Assembly: GCA_026929865.2 (NCBI GenBank)
Contig: CM049403.1
Location: 30,020,001-30,084,000 of the forward strand
Origin: Hyperoplus lanceolatus
Lineage: Eukaryota > Chordata > Actinopteri > Uranoscopiformes > Ammodytidae
Length of the DNA stretch: 64,000 nt
Direction of reading: 5' to 3'
Shown here: in pieces, positions 54,857 to 64,000 of the stretch
Numbering within the stretch: position 1 is the stretch's first letter
Layout: the number at the start of each line of letters is the position of its first letter
The notes under the pieces: model-generated
Told to the model about the DNA's origin: nothing
Database searches by the model: none
What the model saw: the letters and a program-made list of their open reading frames with translations, nothing else
Program-made: the position numbers and the translations under genes

Positions 54857-55101
54857 CTGGAAAAAAAGACAAAAAAAACGTCCAAACACTAAAGAATAAA
54901 TGCAAGTGCAATATGTTCGTAGTGTATATTCTGCAGCCAAACGTTAACGCCCAGCATTGCATTGCATACACACACCCCTTTGCCTGGGACGAAAACAAAC
55001 ATTATGATGTAAGATTCAGAATAACAAAATTCATTTATTCTCAATTGCATTATAGGTAAAAAAAAAAAATAGCTGCGACAAAATATTTCTACTCACCTTA
55101 C

Positions 55102-55500
55102 CTGCAGTTTTCCCCGTTCTATTTCGACCCCGTGTTTACATGGATATTTTTTAATGACGCAGCAAGACCGCACAGCTATACAGCGTGCAGAGTGTCGCCA
55201 TTTTTTGTTGTTATTGAAATCTAGCCCCAAAGCCATGTGACAACAGTGATAATGGGGTTTTTAAAAGACACCAGACTTCCGGATGCAAAGACGTGAAAGT
55301 GAAAAAAAAGCGCTCGTAGGCTATAAAAAGACGTTAATCTTCCGAGTTGTTTGTCTGTAGGATTAGTCTGGTCGGTTGTACTCCAGTGACTGGAGACTGA
55401 AGGTTGGGTGTTTGACAGCTCTCCGGGACGTTGCCGCCTCCGTATGGTTCGCAACAAGTATCTCACTCTCTCGGTTGCTTTCCTCTCGTCCGCAAACAAA
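55102..55500 (-). other. Possible distal minus-strand first exon (alternative jak1 5' exon)
   Basis: A strong donor (CTGCAG|GTAAGG; last exon base 55,102) ends a stretch with an ETS-like CCGGAAGT motif and CpGs. It contains a short open frame (ATG at 55,201, stop at 55,151, 16 codons, good Kozak A at -3 and G at +4). It could be a distal jak1 5' exon or an unrelated non-coding RNA. The upper limit is a guess. Confidence 0.35.
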
Positions 55501-55885
55501 CGTTGCGCGTAATGATGACAGTCAAGCTACTCATGTGTTTTAGTGCGCGCGCTGCCAACAATTGAAAAATCCTATCCCTAATGAACCGTCCACAACCAAT
55601 AACAAAATCTCTGGAAAAAAATTGTCAAGAAGTGGTGGAATCCAATAATAGCACACTCAAGCATAACAATTAGAGTGGCACAATATGCATTTCAAACTGT
55701 TTGTTTATGAGCGTATTGTAGAACCGATTGCCTTTCTTTAATATTTTGAAAAGTGTAGGCTATTATTGTAGGATGAGTTATAGAATTTGTGGATGGAATA
55801 CAAATATGTTGATGCTGTCATGTGGCATTAAATTGACACACACTGCCTTGTAATAAATACGTTGTGACGAGCCCCAACGTGCATT

Positions 55886-56264
55886 TAAACCTGCAGTGTG
55901 TGGAATTTTGGGTTTTATTTCCTAGCAGATTTTCTAGAAAGTAATTATAATATCCACAAGTACATTTAATTTAGTGCATAATAGCTGCATTTTTTTTAAT
56001 TATTATTTTTTCCCTTAGAAAGGGTCTCATATATGTCCATATTTCTGCATATCTTGGACCAAGGCCTAGTGCCGCCATCTTGAAAGTGTCATAGTTGGAA
56101 TGTCATCAGATGCATTGTTTAGAAATTAGAATTGTTCTTGTCCTTGAAGGCCACTGTAGCTTCTGTTATTATTCGAAAGGGGTGGGGTTACCCAGGGAGT
56201 GTTGCATTCTAGAACTTTGTAGAACTTTCTTGATGATGCCATATTACACACTGCATCTTTAAAG
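55886..56264. repeat. Fold-back repeat family 3, copy
   Basis: From AAACCTGCAGTGTGTGGAAT to ACACACTGCATCTTTAAA, between the candidate distal exon at 55.1-55.5 kb and ak4. Confidence 0.75.
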
Positions 56265-56439
56265 GGAGATTGTCTCATATACAAATAGCCCACATGTTTG
56301 CAGCTGTAAAGATGACTGTAGTAATGCAAAAACCGTCAGTGCAACTTTATTGTTATTTTTGCCATGTTATAGTATAGGCTATGAAGCAATACATTATGAC
56401 ACATTCTGAAAAACGTCTTTCTCTCCTCTCTTCGTCGGT

Positions 56440-56757
<318 letters not shown>

Positions 56758-57344
56758 CTCCATTTGTTACTGTCGTGTGCATTGTGCGTGTGCATCACTT
56801 GCACATTAACACAAACTACAGTAACCAGTTTACCCCCGCAAAGCTTGTGCGAGTCACTCATCCGCATTTTTTCTGGATGAGAGTGCGCAGGAGAAATAGG
56901 GCGTTGTGGCGACTCCCTCGTTCATTCGCAGAGAGGCATTCTAGATCCTTAAAGACGCAGGCGTGCCTAGTGTGTGGTGTGTGTGTGTGTGTGTGTGTGT
57001 GTCCTCGAAAGAACCGAGGGGGGAAGAGAGAAAAGGCGTTTTTGACTTGTGACTTGAACAGTGTAGCAGGATAGCCCCCTATGTGCGCATGCAGAGAGCT
57101 GGCTCTATGCGTACATTTACCGCAGACTCCAGATATATAACGTTAACGCAACTTTATAAGCCATCCAGGGCTTGATCTGGACCGGTTTTATCGCTCATGA
57201 ATGCGTGCTGTTACTGATTAAGATTTTAATTAGGGGGTTAAACTTTACTTTTTTCTGTCTCTCGCGTGCTTACAGGAAAAAGCACTTTTGGGGCATCCCA
57301 CATAGGTAATAACGACTGGACATTAGCAGTGTTTTGAGGAAGAC

Positions 57345-57486
57345 ATGGCGAAGTTATTCCGAGCTGCTATCATGGGTCCGCCAGGATCAGGGAAAGGAAC
57401 TATATCCAAGAGGATTGCGGAAAGTTTCGGCCTACAATATTTGTCCAGTGGCCACTACCTACGGGAGAGCATAGCGGCAAATACAG
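57345..57486 (+). CDS. ak4: ak4 coding exon 1 (start, P-loop)
   Basis: Encodes 47 codons plus one base, with the nucleotide-binding P-loop at residues 11-19. The ATG context is GAAGACATGG (A at -3 counted as G/A-rich, G at +4). A good acceptor (TCTCTCGCGTGCTTACAG, ending 57,275) lies 70 bases before the ATG, so a separate 5' non-coding exon is likely. The donor GTAGGA runs straight into TCTC, TGTC and TG repeats. Confidence 0.94.
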
Positions 57487-57536
57487 GTAGGAAACCTCTC
57501 TCTCTCTCTCTCTCTCTGTCTGTCTGTCTGTCTGTC

Positions 57537-57623
<87 letters not shown>

Positions 57624-59073
57624 ACGTCAACACTGCTGTGTGTATAGCCAACAGGTAGAGCTAGTGTAGCCCACTGAGATGAACTCGATCAAACGCGATC
57701 ACCACTAGAGGAGAAATTAGGATGAATGCAAAGATGTTTTTTATTGTACTAATTTAAATGTAGTGTAGATATTTAAGTTACAGAAGTGTGCAATGCCAAA
57801 GCAACCCAATGTTAGTCCAGTTAAGTTTGTCGAACATTTTTTTTTTTACAACCATTTCCCCAAACTTAAACCCAAAACTTGTGGCTGTGTCTCCTAAACT
57901 TCCTCATTGAAGTTACCAAACTGGAATGAATGTAAGTCCTTGCACATGTGCCAAGCTCATGTATAATCAAATTGGAATTGGGTGCAGGGGGATTAAGTAA
58001 CAACATGTGTGCTCGGTCCTTTCACTGACGGTGTGACGTGCTGGGTAGAATAACAAAGCTTTTTCTCTTTGTGCTTTTAAAACCAACACATTCTAGAATT
58101 TAAGGCCGAGACACTGCAGGCAAAACCATACGATGTTCAAGCATGATGCAAAAGGATGCATAATTAGTTAGATATTGCCAACTTTGCACATGTATTCAAG
58201 CCTTTCTGGGAAAAAACAATTAATACAAAAAAGTATTGTTTTGATGTAAGTAATCAACTGGCAAAGTTTTGTGATGATACGTATAAGTTAATAATGTTAC
58301 TCTATTCATTTAATTTTTTATTTAACCTTTATTTATAGTCGACTTAAAGGCCGGTCAGTTCAAAAGGTGTGTTTTCTTATGTCCAGTCTATGTTGATTTA
58401 AAGGTGCTGCTCGTAACGTTCAGTTTGTGTTTATTCTTGCTCCCCCTTTGGACAAAAGCGGTAGTGTTTTTACTACGCCAGCTGTAGTTCCTGGGTGAGC
58501 GTACCCATGGACAAAGGCATTAAGATTAGACATATTAAGGGGGCGCCCTTAGCTCAGTTGGTAGGGCGTCCCCCCCATGGGCTTCGGCTAGCAGCGTAGC
58601 CGGGTTCGATTCCACCCCGCGGTCGTTCTCTGCATGCCACTCCCCTCTCTGTCCCATTTCAACTCTGTCTCTACACTATCAATAAAGCATAAAAATGCCA
58701 AGAAATATCTTCAAATAAAAAAAGATTAGAAATATTTCTAAGTTCCTCGTAGCACCTTTTAAGTATCCCAGCTGTTGAGTTTCCATTGCACGTTTTAAAA
58801 GGACTAAAATTGCAAATATTGTAGCCTGGAGACAGCAGTGACTGTTTTCACCTTTAACCATCTCTGGTCATAGCTGAACATGCCTTAACATGTCAGGTTG
58901 TTGAAGGTGAATCAGACTAATGCTTATGGCCTCTCTGTCCCTGTGTGTCTCAGAGGCTGGTCTGTTGGTGAAGACCTACGTGGACAGAAGCATGATGGTG
59001 CCCGACCATGTGATGACACGACTGATGCTGCCGCGACTGGAACAGCTGCACGGACACAGCTGGCTGCTGGACG
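57345..59073 (+). CDS. ak4: ak4, adenylate kinase 4 (mitochondrial), 5' part: two coding exons
   Basis: AK4 is a mitochondrial-matrix nucleoside monophosphate kinase family member that uses GTP/ATP with AMP and has low measured activity. The two exons encode residues 1-87 of about 223: MAKLFRAAIMGPPGSGKGT (P-loop GxPGSGKGT), then SSGHYLRESI, VPDHVMTRLM and HSWLLDG. These align with human AK4 LGPPGSGKGT, SSGHFLRENI, VPDHVITRLM and HWLLDGF. AK3 has different residues at several of these sites, and the jak1 neighbour supports AK4. Exon 2 ends in a split Gly codon, and the next segment (FPRT in the family) is not found before 64,000, so the gene continues off the right edge. Confidence 0.93.
57490..57621 (+). 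repeat. CT-TGTC-TG compound microsatellite at ak4 intron 1 start
   Basis: Begins about 10 bases after the ak4 exon 1 donor: TCTC, then TGTC, then about 80 bases of TG. Confidence 0.95.
58401..58765. repeat. Fold-back repeat family 2, copy split by a SINE
   Basis: The two halves of a family 2 element (AAAGGTGCTGCTCGTAAC at the left, AAGTTCCTCGTAGCACCTTT at the right) flank the SINE at 58,537-58,721. It lies in ak4 intron 1. Confidence 0.75.
58537..58721 (+). mobile_element. tRNA-derived SINE inside a fold-back repeat
   Basis: The head contains Pol III A-box-like TTAGCTCAGTTGGTAG and B-box GGTTCGATTCC; the tail reads CTGTCTCTACACTATCAATA with A-rich sequence. A 15-base target duplication, AAGATTAGAcATATT at 58,522-58,536 and AAGATTAGAaATATT at 58,722-58,736, frames it with one mismatch. 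Confidence 0.85.
58954..59073 (+). CDS. ak4: ak4 coding exon 2
   Basis: Encodes residues 48-87 (both end codons split). It covers the AMP-lid region (YVDRSMMVPDHVMTRLM) and WLLDG. The acceptor is TGTGTCTCAG and the donor GTATGG. The following intron is longer than 4.9 kb. Confidence 0.93.
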
Positions 59074-59219
59074 GTATGGAAAACAAACTGTGTTTACACT
59101 GTGGAGAACAAATACCAAACACAACTTACCATTACAGGTGGTCAATGACAAGGCTGATAGCATGACTTACCTTTTGCACCTGTTCATTCTGCCTCATCAA
59201 GTCAAGTGTATTAAGAGTA

Positions 59220-60785
59220 CAGGTGAAACTCGAAAAATTAGAATATCGTGCAAAAGTTAATTTATTTCAGTAATTCAACTTTAAAGGTGAAAATAATATC
59301 TTATATAGACTCATTACATGCAAAGTGAGATATGTGAAGCCTTTATTTGTTATAATTGTGATTATTATGGGTTACAGTCTATAAAAACACCAAATTCAAA
59401 ATCTCAGAAAATTAGAATATTACATAAAATCAATAAAAAAAGTTTTTTAAATACAGAAATGTCAGCCCTCTAGAAAGTATAATCATGCATATGTACTAAG
59501 TACTTGGTTTGGGCCCCTTTTACATGAATTCTTGCCTCAATGCGGCGTGGCATGGATGCTAGCAGTCTGTGGCACTGCTGAGTTGTTATGGAAGCCCAGG
59601 TTGCTTTGATAGTGGCCTTCAGCTTGTCTGTATTGTTGGGTCTGGTGTGTATCATCTGCCTCTTGACAATACTCCATAGTTACTCTAAGGAGTTCAGGTC
59701 AAGAGAGTTGTCTGGCCATTCATGCACAGTAATACCATGGTCAGTCAACCAGTTACCAGTGGTTTATGGTACTGTGGGCAGGTGCCAAGTCTAGCTAGAA
59801 ATGGAAATTGTCATCACCATAAAGCTTGTCAACAGACAGAAGCATGAAGTGCTCTAAAATCTTCTGGTAGATGCTGTGGTGACTTTGGACTTGATAACAC
59901 AGTGGACTAACAGCAGCAGATGACATGATACCTCAAATCATCACTGATCCAAATTAAATGTTACGTTTAATTTGGAAATCAAGGTTCCACAGTCTAGAGG
60001 AAGAGTGGAGGGGCACACAATCCAAGGGGCTTAAAGACCACTGTCAAGTTTCAACAGTCAGTGATGATTTGAGGCACCATGTCATCTGATGGTGTTTGTC
60101 CACTGTGTTATCAAGTTCAAATTCACCACAGCTGTCTACCAGGAGATTTTAGAGCACTTCATGCTCCTGTCTGTTGACAAGCTTTATGGAGATGCTGAAT
60201 TACTTTTTCCAGCAAGACTTGACACCTGTCCACAGTGCCAAAACCACAAGTAACTGATTGACTAACCATGGTATTACTGTGTTGATTGACCAGATAACTC
60301 TCCTGACTTGAACCCAATAGAGAAACTATGGAGTAATGTCAAAAGGCAGATGAGACACACCAGACCCAACAATACAGACGAGCTGAAGGCCACTTTCAAA
60401 GCAACCTGGGCTTCCATAACACCTCAGCGGTGCCACAGACTGATAGCATCCATGCCACGCCGCATTTAGGCAATAATTTGTGCAAAAGGGGCCCAAACCA
60501 AGTACTTAGTACATATGCATGATTATACTTTCTATAAGGTCGACATTTCTGTATTTAAAATCCTTTTTGTATTGATTTTATGTAATATTCTAATTTTCTG
60601 AGATTTTGAATTTGGGGTTTTCATAAGCTGTAAGCCATAATAATCACAATTATAACAAATAAAGGCTTGAGATATCTCACTTTGAATGTAATGAGTCTAT
60701 ATAATATATTGGTTTCACAATTTAGGTTGAATTACTGAAATAAATGAACTTTTGCACTATATTCTAATTTTTCGAGTTTCACCTG
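59220..60785. mobile_element. Long fold-back Tc1/mariner-like element
   Basis: Flanked by TA (59,218-59,219 and 60,786-60,787) with ends CAGGTGAAACTCGAAAAATT and its complement. The two arms (about 740 bases each) are inverted copies that meet near 59,950-60,050. Both arms carry the C-terminal part of a Tc1-type transposase: on plus at 60,300-60,470 (PDLNPIEKLWSNVKRQMRH, with the third catalytic acidic residue), and on minus at 59,530-59,690. No full transposase frame exists. Confidence 0.85.
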
Positions 60786-60973
60786 TATATGTTCCATTTA
60801 AAACAACCTTGATTGAAAAAAAAACATAACAACAAAGCAACAAATATGAAGCTACATTAAAATACAAATACACAACAAAAAAACACAATACATAGGAGCA
60901 AAACACAACTTCAAAATGTCAAGCTCAACTTGTCTGTGTGGTTGTATCTGCACCCTGATGGTAGCAACACTAA

Positions 60974-62021
60974 GACCCTGTTTCCACCTGGTATTAACAT
61001 CTGACTTTTTGAATCTGGTTACAAGTGGACAGCTCTCAGTCCGTGTGTTCCCACTTGTATTTTCAAATGTGACTTCTGTGTCTACTTGTGATCCGATTCC
61101 ATTTACCCGCGCTGTATTCAAATCAACACTCACATCATTTCCGTTTGCATTGCTGTTTTTAACCGGTGGGGTTCAAACAAGTAAACATACAGTGCCACAG
61201 TTTTAATCGCATTTGCTATTAAAATGTATTACGTGCGAAGGTAATTACAAGTCTAGGTTGACGAGATAGGCTACTGTCTCATTTAGACAAGGAGGAGCGA
61301 TGCACAACACTGCTTAGAGGGCTCTACATTTACACTCGCCAAATGCGGGAAATATCATAGATAGTATATCAAAGTAAAAACTCTTAGGCGAGTAAGTTGT
61401 TACGCCTCTTTGGCTGGTGAAAGATGTGTGTTTGCCGGGCGGCTTTTCTAACGTCTGCTACACTCTTGTCATCACCACCAGTAGCCTACACGGCTTTCTG
61501 TATGCAGTTAAGATACTGCATATATGCAAACAGAATATTTCCTGTGCGCCTTCACATTAAACACCTGTTACTAGCCAAACGCGAGTTGACTTTTATTCTT
61601 AAGCAGATAAGAACAGGAAATCGTTGCCTTGCAGCTCTCCAGTCAATAGCAGCGATTTCCGTGTTTTCAGATTTACGCAGTGAAATGAAAACAGAGGACA
61701 GAAAGCTTGTCATTTGCAATACTGGGGGATGCAACTAACGTTCATGAGGCTTCTATAAAAGCTGCATTTTCAACGTATTTCCGCTCAGGCAGGGGGCGGC
61801 AGTTGAGTAGGAGGTCCCTAATGTGGATAAAAACCACATTGGTGTTTCCACTACCAAATGAATGCAGACACAACGGTCACAACGGATGTAAACCACCTCC
61901 GAATGTGGTTTTTGTGATCCGATCTCAATGCGTCTTGAGAGTGTTTTCACCTGTAGTTAGAGCTTTATTCATGTGATCCGATTACAAAAGTCAGATGTTA
62001 ATGCCAAGTGGAAACGGGGTC
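60974..62021. mobile_element. Non-autonomous DNA transposon, TAA duplication
   Basis: Terminal inverted repeats begin GACCCTGTTTCCACCTGG and GACCCCGTTTCCACTTGG and continue through TTAACATCTGACT (about 33 bases, with mismatches). It is flanked by TAA on both sides, which suggests the Harbinger group. It lies in ak4 intron 2 and has no recognised transposase. Confidence 0.75.

Positions 62022-64000
<1,979 letters not shown>

Overview
The window is teleost fish nuclear DNA. Evidence: a vertebrate gene split into many small exons, very abundant CA, GATA/GACA and CT microsatellites, tRNA-derived SINEs, LINE 3' tails, and many Tc1/mariner, Harbinger-like and other inverted-repeat elements of kinds common in fish. 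I cannot name the species.

Two protein-coding genes are recognised, head to head. (1) jak1, minus strand: all 24 coding exons lie between 43,533 (start) and 6,270 (stop). Every junction has AG/GT signals and the phases join without a break to give a 1,178-residue (or 1,172 from the second Met) FERM-SH2-pseudokinase-kinase protein. A strong splice donor at 46,167 behind a CCAAT/GC-box region marks a likely 5' non-coding exon. A second set of possible upstream minus-strand exons lies at 54.8-55.5 kb. (2) ak4, plus strand: the first two coding exons (57,345-57,486 and 58,954-59,073) are present and the rest lies past the right edge. The jak1/ak4 head-to-head order is the same as in human. JAK1 is the tyrosine kinase attached to cytokine receptors that phosphorylates STATs; AK4 is a mitochondrial-matrix adenylate kinase. 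They share a location, not a pathway.

Layout: 1-6.2 kb has no coding sequence and probably holds the jak1 3' UTR and a convergent 3' end. 6.3-20 kb holds the kinase and pseudokinase exons with many microsatellites. 22-34 kb holds the SH2 and C-terminal FERM exons plus a tandemly duplicated exon fragment and a pogo-like element. 34-43.5 kb holds the N-terminal FERM exons. 43.6-57 kb holds promoters and nested repeats. 57-64 kb holds ak4 and a long fold-back Tc1 element.

No new gene system is evident. The most useful observations are structural: a broken tandem copy of part of the SH2 exon, a transposon whose pre-insertion ('empty') site is preserved in an inverted repeat copy 17 kb away, several nested transposons with readable target duplications, a multi-copy fold-back family, and microsatellites that run right up to splice sites.
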